Source: Aeromicrobium sp. Leaf245 (GTDB taxonomy: Bacteria > Actinomycetota > Actinomycetes > Propionibacteriales > Nocardioidaceae). From it: a DNA stretch of 64,000 nucleotides. The stretch is from contig NZ_OW824151.1 of assembly GCF_942548115.1 (NCBI RefSeq), positions 1,116,001-1,180,000 of the forward strand, written 5' to 3'. Below the pieces are notes generated by a model. That model searched no databases and was not told where the DNA came from. It worked only from the letters and a program-made list of their open reading frames with translations. Both the position numbers and the translations under genes were made by a program. Positions within the stretch are counted from its first letter, which is position 1, and each line of letters opens with the position of its first letter. Of this stretch, positions 25,225-41,237 are shown in pieces.

Positions 25225-26171
25225 AGCCCTTCCGCGAGCGCAACCCCGTCATCATCGGCCTGCTCGGGTTCACGATCATCGCGCTGCTCCTCGTCGCGGC
25301 CTTCCGCGCCGATCGGCTCCCGATCATCGGCGCAGGGGACACGTACCACGCCGAGTTCTCCGAGATCGGTGGCCTCAAGGACGGCAACGAGGTCCGCGTG
25401 GCCGGCGTGCCGGTCGGCAAGGTGCGTGGCATCGAGCTCGCCGGCAACAAGGTCAAGGTCACGTTCAAGGTCGACAAGGGCACGCGGCTGGGCCGCGAGA
25501 CAGGTGCGGAGATCCGCATCCGCACCCTCCTCGGCGCGCAGTTCCTGGCACTCACGCCCTCGGGCTCGGGCCGCCTCGAGAAGGGCACCACGATCCCGGT
25601 GTCCCGCACGGTGCCGCCGTACGACGTGGTGCAGGCCTTCTCCGACCTCAGCACCACCACCGACGCGCTCGACGTCGGCCAGATCTCCGACGCGCTCGAG
25701 ACCTTGTCCGACGTCGCCGCCCAGACGCCCGAGGAGTTCCGCGGCGCGATCCGCGGGGTCTCGGACCTCTCGCGCAACCTCGCGGCCCGCGACGACCAGA
25801 TCAACACCCTCCTGGTGAACCTCAAGAAGGTCACGGGTGTCATCAACTCGCGCGACGACGAGCTCGTCCAGCTGGTGAAGGACTCCTCGGTCCTCTTCGA
25901 CGCGGTCACCGAGCGACGCGAGGCCATCCACCGCCTGCTCGTCTCGACGCAGGAGATCTCCGAGCAGCTCAGCGCCCTCGTGGACGACACGGAGGCCGAC
26001 CTCAAGCCCGCCCTCAGGCAGCTGCGCGCCGTCACGACCATGCTGGCGCGCAACGAGCAGAGCCTCGACCGCGCCCTCACCGTGATGCCCGGCTTCCTGC
26101 GGGTCTTCGCCAACGCCCTGGGCAACGGTCCGTGGTTCGAGACCTACGTCAAGATCGGAGGTGCCGGATGA
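25221..26171 (+). CDS. mceC: MceC-family protein
   Basis: Third Mce subunit, 316 residues and the shortest. It has a membrane helix (about 10-28), an MCE domain (about 38-120) with GGLKDGNEVRVAGVPVGKV and RTLLGAQFLAL, and a helical region with repeating LVNLKKVTGVINSRDDEL heptads. It lacks a long C-terminal tail, ending at GNGPWFETYVKIGGAG. ATGA overlaps join it to mceB and mceD. Confidence 0.9.
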   Translation: MKPFRERNPVIIGLLGFTIIALLLVAAFRADRLPIIGAGDTYHAEFSEIGGLKDGNEVRVAGVPVGKVRGIELAGNKVKVTFKVDKGTRLGRETGAEIRIRTLLGAQFLALTPSGSGRLEKGTTIPVSRTVPPYDVVQAFSDLSTTTDALDVGQISDALETLSDVAAQTPEEFRGAIRGVSDLSRNLAARDDQINTLLVNLKKVTGVINSRDDELVQLVKDSSVLFDAVTERREAIHRLLVSTQEISEQLSALVDDTEADLKPALRQLRAVTTMLARNEQSLDRALTVMPGFLRVFANALGNGPWFETYVKIGGAG

Positions 26172-27361
26172 CCAGGCTCGCCGGCGTCGCCCGCATCCTC
26201 ACCGTGCTCGTCGCCCTCGTCCTCGTCGTGGGACTGGTGATCGTCTTCGGCCAGCGCGACGCGAAGAACACGATCACGGTCGACTTCGCCCAGACCAACT
26301 CGCTGTACGAGGGTTCCGACGTCCGCATCCTCGGCGTGGCCGTCGGCACCGTCGACCGGCTCGTCCCGCGCGGCGAGACCGTGCGCGCGACGATCTCCTA
26401 CGACGCCGACGTCAAGCTGCCGGCCGACGTCAAGGCCGTCGTGGTCTCGCCGTCGATCGTGGGGGACCGGTTCGTGCAGCTGGCCCCGGCCTACGACGGT
26501 GGGCAGGTGCTGGCGGACGGCGCCCGGCTGGGCGTCGACCGCACCGCCGTGCCGGTGGAGCTCGACCAGATCTACAAGTCGCTCGACGACCTGTCGGTGG
26601 CCCTGGGTCCCGACGGCGCCAACAGGAACGGTGCCGTGAGCAACCTGGTGAAGGACACCGCGGCGCAGCTCGACGGCCAGGGCACCCAGCTCAACGAGAC
26701 CCTGCGCAACTTCGGCAAGCTCAGCCAGACGCTCTCCGACAACAAGGACGAGCTGTTCGGCAGCATGCGCGAGGTCGACCAGTTCGTGCAGCTGCTCCAG
26801 ACCAACGACCAGGCGGTCCGCGACTTCTTCGACAGCACGGCGGAGGTCTCCACCGTGCTCGAGGGCGAGCGCGAGGACCTCCAGGCCACCGTGAAGGCGC
26901 TGGCCAAGGCCCTCGTCGAGGTGCGCGGGCTCGTCAAGGACAACCGCTCGGAGCTGCGCGGCAACGTCAAGCAGCTCGCCACGATCGCCGAGGTGCTGGG
27001 TGACCACCAGAAGGACCTCGAGGAGTTCACCGTGAGCGGCCCCACGGCGCTGTCGAACGTCGCGCTGGCCTACAACGGCGACTCCGGCACGCTCGACAAC
27101 CACGCCGACGTCCTGGGTCTCGTGCTCGGGGCCGCCGAGAACCCCGGCGACCTCCTCTGCAACCTCAGCGAGCAGCTGCCGATCGACCTCAACGGACCCT
27201 GCGAGGACGTGCTCGGGCCGATCCTCGACGGGATCGTCTCGCCGATCATCGGCGGGCTCCCGCTCCCACGGGCCGCAGTGGCGAACGCGGCGGTGGCCGA
27301 GCCCACGTCGCCGGACCGCACCGACACGTCCCTCTCCCAGATGCTGGCGGTGGACCGATGA
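26168..27361 (+). CDS. mceD: MceD-family protein
   Basis: Fourth Mce subunit, 397 residues. It has a membrane helix (about 8-27), an MCE domain (about 35-115) with LYEGSDVRILGVAVGTV and SPSIVGDRFVQL, and a helical region (about 130-290) with TLRNFGKLSQTLSDNKDELF-type repeats. The C-terminal tail has two cysteines (LLCNLSEQL and GPCEDVLG). The ATG at 26168 overlaps the mceC stop; it overlaps mceE by ATGA. Confidence 0.9.
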   Translation: MTRLAGVARILTVLVALVLVVGLVIVFGQRDAKNTITVDFAQTNSLYEGSDVRILGVAVGTVDRLVPRGETVRATISYDADVKLPADVKAVVVSPSIVGDRFVQLAPAYDGGQVLADGARLGVDRTAVPVELDQIYKSLDDLSVALGPDGANRNGAVSNLVKDTAAQLDGQGTQLNETLRNFGKLSQTLSDNKDELFGSMREVDQFVQLLQTNDQAVRDFFDSTAEVSTVLEGEREDLQATVKALAKALVEVRGLVKDNRSELRGNVKQLATIAEVLGDHQKDLEEFTVSGPTALSNVALAYNGDSGTLDNHADVLGLVLGAAENPGDLLCNLSEQLPIDLNGPCEDVLGPILDGIVSPIIGGLPLPRAAVANAAVAEPTSPDRTDTSLSQMLAVDR

Positions 27362-28830
27362 GCACCCGGACCGTGAACACCTCCACGCGACGACGCCCCT
27401 GGCGGACCGTGGCCGCCGGCGCGGCGAGCGCCGTGCTGCTCTCGGGCTGCTCGTTCTCGCCCTACGAGCTCCCGCTGCCCGGCGGCGCGGACCTCGGGTC
27501 CGACCCGTACACCGTCACGGTGCAGTTCCGCGACGTCCTCGACCTGGTGCCCCAGAGCGCCGTCCGGGTCGACGACATCGCGGTCGGCAAGGTCACCAAG
27601 ATCCGGCTCGACGGCTGGACGGCCACCGCCACGCTCAAGATCAACCGCGACGTGGAGCTGCCCGACAACGCCGAGGCCCAGATCCGTCAGACGAGCCTGC
27701 TGGGCGAGAAGTTCGTCTCGCTCGCCCCGCCGACCACCGGCGGTGTGGGCCAGCTCGGCAACGGCGACCGCATCCCGCTCGACCGCTCGGGGCGCAACCC
27801 CGACATCGAGGAGGTGCTGGGCGCTGCCTCGCTGCTGCTCAACGGCGGCGGGCTCGAGAAGACCAACACCATCGTCAAGGAGCTCAACAAGACGCTCGAC
27901 GGCAACGAGCCGGAGATCAAGCAGCTCCTGCAGAGCACCACGACGTTCGTCGGTCAGCTCGACGACAACAAGGCCGACATCCTCACCGCGCTCGAGAAGG
28001 TCGACAACCTCGCCCGGGCCACGCAGGACCAGGAGGGCGCCATCACCGCCGCACTCGACGACCTGCCCGAGGCCCTGCGGGTGCTGAACGCCCAGCGCGA
28101 CGACCTCGTCGGCCTGCTCACCTCGCTCGACCGGCTCAGCGACACCGCGACCGGGGTCATCCGACGGTCGAAGGACGACACGCTCGCGGTGCTGCGCGAC
28201 CTCGAGCCGACGCTGCGCGAGCTGGCGAACGCCGGTGACGACCTCGCGACCGCGAGCCAGCTGATCTTCAGCTTCCCGTTCACCGACGCGATCGTCGGCG
28301 GCAGCCCCGCCCGTGCGAGCAACCCCTGCACGGCCTACAACCCCGACGACGCCTCCACGCAGAACGATGCGACCGTCCGTCAGGACGTGGCCGACGGCGC
28401 CTGCTACGGCGACTTCATGAACCTCGACATCAACCTGTCGCTCAACACCAACCAGCTCACGAGCCTGATCGAGGGCCTGCTGTCGCTCGGCAACACGCTC
28501 GTCCCGGCCGGGGCCACCGCCGAGGCGCCCGCCGAGGGCGAGACCGCGACGGACCCGGCGGGCCAGCTCGTCGACCTGGTCGAGGGCCTCACGTCGCTGC
28601 CCACCGACGGTGGCCTCGGCTCGCTCACCGGCACCACGCCGAGGCCCAGTGCCTCGCCGTCCGCGGGGTCGAGCAGCTCGGGCGGGGGCGGCTCGAGCCA
28701 GGGCGGATCCGGTGGGAGCGGCATCTGCGCGCTGCTCGGCAACTGCCGGGTCACCACCACGAGCCAGCTGATGGCGGAGCAGACCGAGGACGTCGGCCGG
28801 CTCGTGCTCGGACCGGTGGTGTCGCGATGA
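27358..28830 (+). CDS. mceE: MceE-family lipoprotein (LprK-like)
   Basis: Fifth Mce subunit and the lipid-anchored one, as in mycobacterial LprK. The 490-residue protein begins with a signal peptide ending in the lipobox VLLSGC (lipidated C31). The MCE domain (about 45-130) includes VPQSAVRVDDIAVGKVTKI and TSLLGEKFVSL. A helical region follows, then a low-complexity Ser/Gly/Pro segment (about 425-460) and a short cysteine-containing end ICALLGNC. Overlaps mceF by ATGA. Confidence 0.92.
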   Translation: MSTRTVNTSTRRRPWRTVAAGAASAVLLSGCSFSPYELPLPGGADLGSDPYTVTVQFRDVLDLVPQSAVRVDDIAVGKVTKIRLDGWTATATLKINRDVELPDNAEAQIRQTSLLGEKFVSLAPPTTGGVGQLGNGDRIPLDRSGRNPDIEEVLGAASLLLNGGGLEKTNTIVKELNKTLDGNEPEIKQLLQSTTTFVGQLDDNKADILTALEKVDNLARATQDQEGAITAALDDLPEALRVLNAQRDDLVGLLTSLDRLSDTATGVIRRSKDDTLAVLRDLEPTLRELANAGDDLATASQLIFSFPFTDAIVGGSPARASNPCTAYNPDDASTQNDATVRQDVADGACYGDFMNLDINLSLNTNQLTSLIEGLLSLGNTLVPAGATAEAPAEGETATDPAGQLVDLVEGLTSLPTDGGLGSLTGTTPRPSASPSAGSSSSGGGGSSQGGSGGSGICALLGNCRVTTTSQLMAEQTEDVGRLVLGPVVSR

Positions 28831-30041
28831 TCACCAGGCTCACCAAGATCCAGCTCGTCATCTTCGCCATCATCGTGGCGGTCGGTGCGACCTTCGTCGG
28901 CGGCAAGTACGCCCAGCTCGACCGGCTCTTCGTCGACCGGACCTTCCCGGTCACGGCCGACTTCGCCGACTCCGGCGGCATCTTCGCCGGCGCCGAGGTG
29001 ACCTACCGCGGCATCGCGGTCGGCAAGGTCAAGCAGCTGAAGTTCACCGACGACGGCGTGGACGTGATCCTCGACATCGAGAAGAGCGCCCCCAAGATCT
29101 CCGACGACGTGGTCGCCACCGTGGCCAACAAGTCGGCCATCGGCGAGCAGTACGTCGACCTGTCGCCGCGCTCCAACCAGGCCCCGTACCTCAAGGCCGG
29201 CACCGTCATCCCGCGGTCGGACACGAACATCCCGATCTCCACCACGACGCTGCTGCTCAACCTGAACTCGCTGGTCTCCAGCATCGACACCGGCAGCCTC
29301 AAGACCGTGGTCGACGAGCTCGGCGCCGCCTTCGAGGGGACCGCGCCCGACCTGGAGCGCATCCTCGACACGTCGTCGGAGTTCATCGAGGCCGCCCAGG
29401 AGAACCTCGGCGTGACCCAGAGCCTCATCCGCAACTCCTCGGGAGTCCTGCAGACCCAGATCGACAAGCAGCCCCAGCTCGCGACGTTCGCCGAGAACCT
29501 CGCTCTGCTCTCGGACACGCTGGTCGACGCGGACCCGGACCTGCGACGTCTGGTCGACGAGGGCGCGCCGAGCGCGGCGCTCGTCAACGACGTCGTGGAG
29601 GAGAACGCAGCGCAGCTGCAGACGATCTTCGCCGACCTGCGCTCGGCCACCGAGCCGCTCGCACGCAACGCCAAGTCGCTGCGCGTGCTGGCGATCCTCT
29701 ACCCGTACCTGCTCGAGGGCTCGTTCAGCGTGGTCGCCCCGGCCAAGCAGGCCGAGGGCGAGTTCGACGCCACGTTCGGCCTGGTCATCACCAACCCGGC
29801 CGACCCGGCCGCGATCAAGCCGTGCGACGAGGACGACAACGGCCAGCGCCCGCGGCGCGAGCCGCAGGAGCTGTACGACATGCAGTTCGACCTTGAGGCC
29901 GGCTGTATCGTCAAGGACAAGGTCCCGCGCGGGCCCGACAAGACCGTCATCAACCGTGACCGGGCCGCCGTGGGGACCGGGGCGGACGCCGCCGGAAAGG
30001 ACTCGTGGAAGTGGCTCCTGCTCGGACCGGCGACCAGCTGA
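28827..30041 (+). CDS. mceF: MceF-family protein
   Basis: Sixth Mce subunit, 404 residues. It has a membrane helix (about 8-27), an MCE domain (about 38-120) with GIFAGAEVTYRGIAVGKV and KSAIGEQYVDL, and a helical region to about residue 290. The tail holds two cysteines (KPCDEDDNG and AGCIVKDKV) that could form a disulphide. Its 3' end overlaps the next gene by 37 bp in another frame. Confidence 0.92.
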   Translation: MITRLTKIQLVIFAIIVAVGATFVGGKYAQLDRLFVDRTFPVTADFADSGGIFAGAEVTYRGIAVGKVKQLKFTDDGVDVILDIEKSAPKISDDVVATVANKSAIGEQYVDLSPRSNQAPYLKAGTVIPRSDTNIPISTTTLLLNLNSLVSSIDTGSLKTVVDELGAAFEGTAPDLERILDTSSEFIEAAQENLGVTQSLIRNSSGVLQTQIDKQPQLATFAENLALLSDTLVDADPDLRRLVDEGAPSAALVNDVVEENAAQLQTIFADLRSATEPLARNAKSLRVLAILYPYLLEGSFSVVAPAKQAEGEFDATFGLVITNPADPAAIKPCDEDDNGQRPRREPQELYDMQFDLEAGCIVKDKVPRGPDKTVINRDRAAVGTGADAAGKDSWKWLLLGPATS

Positions 30042-30637
30042 CCGCGCACCGCTCCTCCCGCATCCTCGTCGTGCTCGCCGTCCTCGGCGTGCTCGTGGGG
30101 GCCGCGGGCCTGGTGGTGCCGCGGGTGATCGGCGACGGCGGCGAGGACTCCGACCGTTCCGCCGTCGCGGCGCGGGTCAACGACTTCGCCACGGTGTACA
30201 ACACCTACGACGTGGCCGACCTCGCGGACTACCAGAAGCGGATGAAGCCGCTGCTGACGCCGGGCTACTACACCGAGTTCGAGCGGATCACCGGCGCCGT
30301 CTTCGGAGCCCTCGAGTCCAAGGACCAGAAGAGCGGCGCCGCCAACGTGCTCGGGGTCGCCGTCGACAGCATCGACGACGACTCGGCCGTGGCCATCGTC
30401 GCCGTCGACGCCTCGATCACGACGTCGGCCGACGAGGCAGCCGTGCAGCGTCGCTTCCGCTGGAAGGTCACGCTCACGCGCAGCGGCGACGACTGGCTCG
30501 TGAGCCAGTTCGAGACCGTCGTGCCGCTCGACGCCACCACGGGCGAGCCCGGCACCGACGGCGGCGCCACCCCGGCGCCGAGCGCCACCCCGAGCGCCGG
30601 CGCGGAGCCCCAGGAGACGCCGGAGGCCGACCAGTGA
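30005..30637 (+). CDS. Mce-associated membrane protein, first copy
   Basis: A 210-residue single-pass protein of the Mce-associated (Mas/Mam) family, thought to support or stabilise Mce complexes. It has a membrane helix (about 19-40, ILVVLAVLGVLVGAAGLVV), then an extracytoplasmic NTF2-like domain with VNDFATVYNTYDVADLADY and FRWKVTLTRSGDDWLVSQFE. The C-terminal tail (about 180-210) is a Pro/Thr/Glu low-complexity stretch. The GTG at 30005 has GGAAAGG upstream and lies inside mceF; a GTG at 30011 is possible. Overlaps the next gene by GTGA. Confidence 0.8.
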   Translation: MEVAPARTGDQLTAHRSSRILVVLAVLGVLVGAAGLVVPRVIGDGGEDSDRSAVAARVNDFATVYNTYDVADLADYQKRMKPLLTPGYYTEFERITGAVFGALESKDQKSGAANVLGVAVDSIDDDSAVAIVAVDASITTSADEAAVQRRFRWKVTLTRSGDDWLVSQFETVVPLDATTGEPGTDGGATPAPSATPSAGAEPQETPEADQ

Positions 30638-31560
30638 GCACCCACGACGGACCCTCCAGGCGCCGCCGCATCGCCGGCGAGAGCAAGCCGAGCGACGCGC
30701 CCCGCCCCGGACCGGCCAAGAAGGTCGTCAAGAAGCCTGTCGCGCGTCCCGGCACGCCTCCGACGTCGACGCCCGGCTCGACCCCGCGCGAGGAGCCGGC
30801 CACGCCCGTCGAGGAGTCGACCACGGGTCCTGCTGCACCCGAGGCGACCCCGACCGACGACCGCGACACCGGCGCCGCCGACGCCGCGCAGGTCGGGACC
30901 GGCGCGGACCAGGACCACGACGAGGACCGTGTCGCCGCGCCGCGCGTGGCTCCGCGGGTCGCGCGTCGTCAGGATCGCGCCGCCGCAGCCGCGGCCACCG
31001 ACGGTGAGGGCACGTCGGAGACCACGTCGGCCGCTCCGGTGGAGCCGAGCGGTCCGCGTGGCCGCCCGCCGCTCGGGCGGGTCCTGCTGCTCGCCATGGT
31101 GGTGGCCTCGCTCGTGTTCGGCGCGTTCTTCGGGTACCGGGGCGTCGTCGAGTGGCGCCAGACGCACGGCGTGGACGGCGCCCACGAGGAGGCGGCCGAG
31201 ACCGCGGCGTCCGCGGCGGAGACGATCTTCACGTATCGCTACGACCAGCTCGACCAGTACCTCGAGGACTCCAAGGACGTCATGACGCCCTCGTTCGCGA
31301 AGGACTTCGAGACCATCTCGCCGGCCCTCAACGACCTGGCTCCGCAGCGCAAGATCCAGGTCGAGGCCACGACCCGCGACTCCGCTGCGCTGCCGTGCGG
31401 AGACGACTGCACGCGCAGCGAGGCGAAGGTCCTGCTCTTCGTCGACCAGGCTCGGCTCGCCGACGGGTCGCAGGTGCCGACGGTCTTCGGCAACCGTGTC
31501 GAGCTCACCATGGTCGAGCGCGACGGCCGCTGGCTCGTCGACGACATCCAGGCCCTCTGA
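30634..31560 (+). CDS. Mce-associated membrane protein, second copy
   Basis: A 308-residue Mce-associated protein with a long disordered cytosolic N-terminus (about 1-145, rich in P, T, A, R and D). A single membrane helix follows (about 148-168, GRVLLLAMVVASLVFGAFFG), then an extracytoplasmic NTF2-like domain with IFTYRYDQLDQYLEDSKDVM and TMVERDGRWLVDDIQAL. A cysteine pair CGDDC could form a disulphide. The GTG overlaps the previous stop (GTGA). It ends the mce operon; no hairpin comparable to the others follows, so some readthrough towards rpoB is possible. Confidence 0.8.
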   Translation: MSTHDGPSRRRRIAGESKPSDAPRPGPAKKVVKKPVARPGTPPTSTPGSTPREEPATPVEESTTGPAAPEATPTDDRDTGAADAAQVGTGADQDHDEDRVAAPRVAPRVARRQDRAAAAAATDGEGTSETTSAAPVEPSGPRGRPPLGRVLLLAMVVASLVFGAFFGYRGVVEWRQTHGVDGAHEEAAETAASAAETIFTYRYDQLDQYLEDSKDVMTPSFAKDFETISPALNDLAPQRKIQVEATTRDSAALPCGDDCTRSEAKVLLFVDQARLADGSQVPTVFGNRVELTMVERDGRWLVDDIQAL

Positions 31561-31715
31561 ACCAACGTCCGCCTGCGGGCGACGGTGCTTCGCCCGGTGC
31601 CGACCGGACGCCTGGGGTCCTCGAGAATCACTGGCATTGCAGTCCCAATACGCTGCTCCCCGTACGAGCGGCCGAATACTCTGAACCATACCGGCCGTCT
31701 TGTCAAGGACCAGGC

Positions 31716-31745
31716 TTGCGTGCGTGTGGGCCCGGGGGCTAGACT
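31716..31745 (+). promoter_or_regulatory. rpoBC promoter
   Basis: TTGCGT (31716-31721) and TAGACT (31740-31745) are spaced 18 bp, giving a leader of about 100 nt before the TTG of rpoB. The 294-bp gap between the mce operon and rpoB otherwise shows AT-richer patches around 31625-31700 with possible further promoters and no gene. Confidence 0.55.
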
Positions 31746-31854
31746 GATTCTTCGCGCCCACCTCGTCGCCCTCGTTGCCCCTTGACTGGGGGCGTCAGTC
31801 ATGCGCGCAGTCCATCACGTGACACCCCTTTGCGAGCCTTTGGAAGGACCCCTC

Positions 31855-35340
<3,486 letters not shown>

Positions 35341-35345
35341 GCCCC

Positions 35346-35371
35346 TGGGGCGCCGCCTCGGCGGCGCCCCA
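35346..35371 (+). terminator. Hairpin between rpoB and rpoC
   Basis: An 11-bp perfect stem (35346-35356 with 35361-35371) with a CTCG loop sits 6 bp after the rpoB stop. As rpoC has no other clear promoter, this is more likely a partial attenuator or an RNA stability element than a full terminator. Confidence 0.55.
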
Positions 35372-35425
35372 CCCTCACTCCCCGCTCTACACAGAACTTT
35401 CGAAACGTAAGGGAAAGAAGACAAC

Positions 35426-39271
<3,846 letters not shown>

Positions 39272-39283
39272 GCGACTGACACC

Positions 39284-39319
39284 CCGACGGCCCCGGACCT
39301 CACGGTCCGGGGCCGTCGG
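39284..39319 (+). terminator. Terminator after rpoC
   Basis: A perfect 16-bp stem (39284-39299 with 39304-39319) with a TCAC loop, 13 bp after the rpoC stop. GC-rich, no T-run. Confidence 0.9.
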
Positions 39320-39337
39320 CGTTCGGGCGGACGACGT

Positions 39338-39594
39338 GGTGGTGCGCTGTCGCCCTTCGTCCGACCCACCGGTGCGCTCTCGCAGGGGGTCGCGACCTGG
39401 TGCGCTGCCTCGGCCAGCGCTCGGCGCGGTCTCCGAAAGAGCCTCGACCGGGCGGCGGGGCGGGACCTTCGTCGAGCTCTCGGGCTGTCGTCGGGCCTCG
39501 GGGGACGCAGCATCCTGCGTCACCCCGACGCCCGGACCGGATCCGCGCAGGCAGCGCCCACGCAGGTCGAGACCTACCGCCGGCAGCGCGCCGA
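39338..39594. repeat. Inverted copy of a dispersed intergenic repeat between rpoC and the acyltransferase gene
   Basis: This gap has no gene. It carries three spaced TGGTGCGCT motifs (near 39340, 39371, 39400) and, at 39429-39449, the reverse complement of the CGAGGC(CC)TTTCGGAG motif found after the str-operon repeats. GAGGCAGCGCA-like sequence also matches on the complementary strand. It is therefore read as an inverted member of the family at 47675 and 52582. Confidence 0.6.
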
Positions 39595-39595
39595 C

Positions 39596-40675
39596 TCAGC
39601 CCGCCGTGGCCGCCTTCTTCTCGGCCGGCTTCGCGTCCGCCTCGGGACGGAACAACCAGGTCAGGCGCGGCTCGAAGACCGGTCGGAAGACGGTGGAGAC
39701 GAGCTTGGTCATCAGCAGGTTGGCCACCACGACGGCCACCACCATCGTGAGGGCCGCGGCGGGGGCGCCGTACCGGTCGATCCGGTCGAAGACCTCGAAC
39801 TGGTACCGCAGGACCAGGATGATGTAGCCGTGCAGGAGGTAGCAGTAGAAGGTGCGGCTGCCCATGAACGTCGTCCACGAGCGTCGACGCGGCACGAGCG
39901 AGAGGGCCGCGAACGTGAGCACGAGGCCCACCACCAACAGCTCGGCGCGCTGCGTGATCCCCTCGAGCGGGGTGGCGCCCAACGGGTCCTCGTCGTAGCG
40001 CTGCTTCCAGAGCAGCCAGTCGAGCGTCCAGTCGGCCGAGTACAGGTAGCAGACCACGAAGCTGCCGGCGAGCAGCAGCGCCGACGCGATGCGGATGCGG
40101 GTGTCGGCCAGCCGCTCGAAGCGCTCGCGACTCATGTGCAGCCCGATCACGTAGAAGGGCAGGAACCCCAGGATCTTCGGCAGCGCGAGCACGTTCGGCA
40201 CCTCGATGAGCCCGACGAGGAGCGAGATGGCGATCGACGTCGTGATGGGGTACTTCAGCGCCCGCCAGATCGGGGTGGTCAGCCGCCACACGAACAGCGC
40301 CGCCATGAACCAGGCCAGCCACTGGGGCGAGAGGAACATGTAGGGGTCCGGCTCGTCGGTGTAGTGGCGCGTGATCATCTGCATCGAGATCTCGACGATC
40401 AGGTACGGGACGACGAGGGTGCTGACGATCCGCCGCACCTGGCGGGCGTCGCCCATGTACCGGCGCGCGGTGTACCCGGAGATCAGGATGAAGAACGGCA
40501 TGTGGAACGCGTAGATCCACACGTACACGCCGCGGGCCGAGTCCATGGCCACGAACTGCGTCAGGGAGTGCCCGATCACGACGAGCAGCATCACCCAGTA
40601 CCGTGCGTTGTCGAGGTAGGCGACACGCTCCTTGGGGGCAGCGGTCGTCACGGGCAACGGGTCGAGAGCGCTCAT
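39596..40675 (-). CDS. Acyltransferase family 3 membrane protein
   Basis: An integral membrane O-acyltransferase of the OafA/WecH-type family, which moves acetyl or other acyl groups onto sugars, lipids or cell-wall components. The 359-residue protein has about ten hydrophobic helices and the family signature YLDNARYWVMLLVVIGHS with the catalytic histidine (about 20-37). FHMPFFILISGY follows in the next helices. The short C-terminus is polar and lysine-rich. The gene stands alone, divergent from the Nudix gene with only 38 bp between starts. The acceptor cannot be predicted. Confidence 0.85.
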   Translation of the reverse strand: MSALDPLPVTTAAPKERVAYLDNARYWVMLLVVIGHSLTQFVAMDSARGVYVWIYAFHMPFFILISGYTARRYMGDARQVRRIVSTLVVPYLIVEISMQMITRHYTDEPDPYMFLSPQWLAWFMAALFVWRLTTPIWRALKYPITTSIAISLLVGLIEVPNVLALPKILGFLPFYVIGLHMSRERFERLADTRIRIASALLLAGSFVVCYLYSADWTLDWLLWKQRYDEDPLGATPLEGITQRAELLVVGLVLTFAALSLVPRRRSWTTFMGSRTFYCYLLHGYIILVLRYQFEVFDRIDRYGAPAAALTMVVAVVVANLLMTKLVSTVFRPVFEPRLTWLFRPEADAKPAEKKAATAG

Positions 40676-40713
40676 CGTGGAAGAACTCTAGTGGAGCGGG
40701 CAAGGGGGAGCCG

Positions 40714-41208
40714 ATGACGAGCAGCCAGGACGCGCGTCGCACCCAGCGACTGGGTGCCTATGCGGTCGTGGTCGTCGACGACGAGCGCGGCGTGCCGCAC
40801 CTGCTGCTGACCCGGGTCTCGCCGTCCGGCTACCCCGCGGGGTGGTGGGCGCTGCCCGGCGGCGGCGTCGAGCACGGGGAGTCGCCGCACGACGCCGTGC
40901 TGCGCGAGCTGCACGAGGAGACGGGTCTCGCCGCGACCACCAGCCGCCTGGTCGACGTCCACGACGTGCACACCGTGGCGCCGGGGCGCGACGACCGGTT
41001 CGAGGACTACCACGGCGTCCACCTGCTGTACGCCGTCACCGTCGAGGGGGCAGGGCCCGGCCGACCGCTGCCCGCGCCTCGGGTCGTCGAGGTCGACGGC
41101 ACCGCCGACGTCGCGGCCTGGCTCCCGCTCGACCACGTCGACGACGGAGAACGCCGGCTGCTGCCCGCCGTCCAGCACGCGCTCGAGCACCTCGAGCAGT
41201 ACCGGTAG
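40714..41208 (+). CDS. Nudix hydrolase
   Basis: A 164-residue Nudix enzyme that hydrolyses a nucleoside diphosphate linked to another moiety. The Nudix box is complete: GGVEHGESPHDAVLRELHEE followed by TGL, matching GX5EX7REUXEEXGU. The surrounding beta strands ALPGGG and VHLLYAVTV are normal. AGGGGGAG precedes the ATG at 40714. Substrate (8-oxo-dGTP, ADP-ribose, NADH or other) cannot be told from sequence. Divergent from the acyltransferase gene. Confidence 0.88.
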   Translation: MTSSQDARRTQRLGAYAVVVVDDERGVPHLLLTRVSPSGYPAGWWALPGGGVEHGESPHDAVLRELHEETGLAATTSRLVDVHDVHTVAPGRDDRFEDYHGVHLLYAVTVEGAGPGRPLPAPRVVEVDGTADVAAWLPLDHVDDGERRLLPAVQHALEHLEQYR

Positions 41209-41237
41209 CGGGCGGTGTCGGTAGCGAGCCGGGGCGA

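Noticed and set aside
31801-31854. ATG at 31801 as the rpoB start
   Set aside because: No ribosome site and the added 18 residues do not fit the family; TTG at 31855 has GGAAGGA and the usual LAASRT start.
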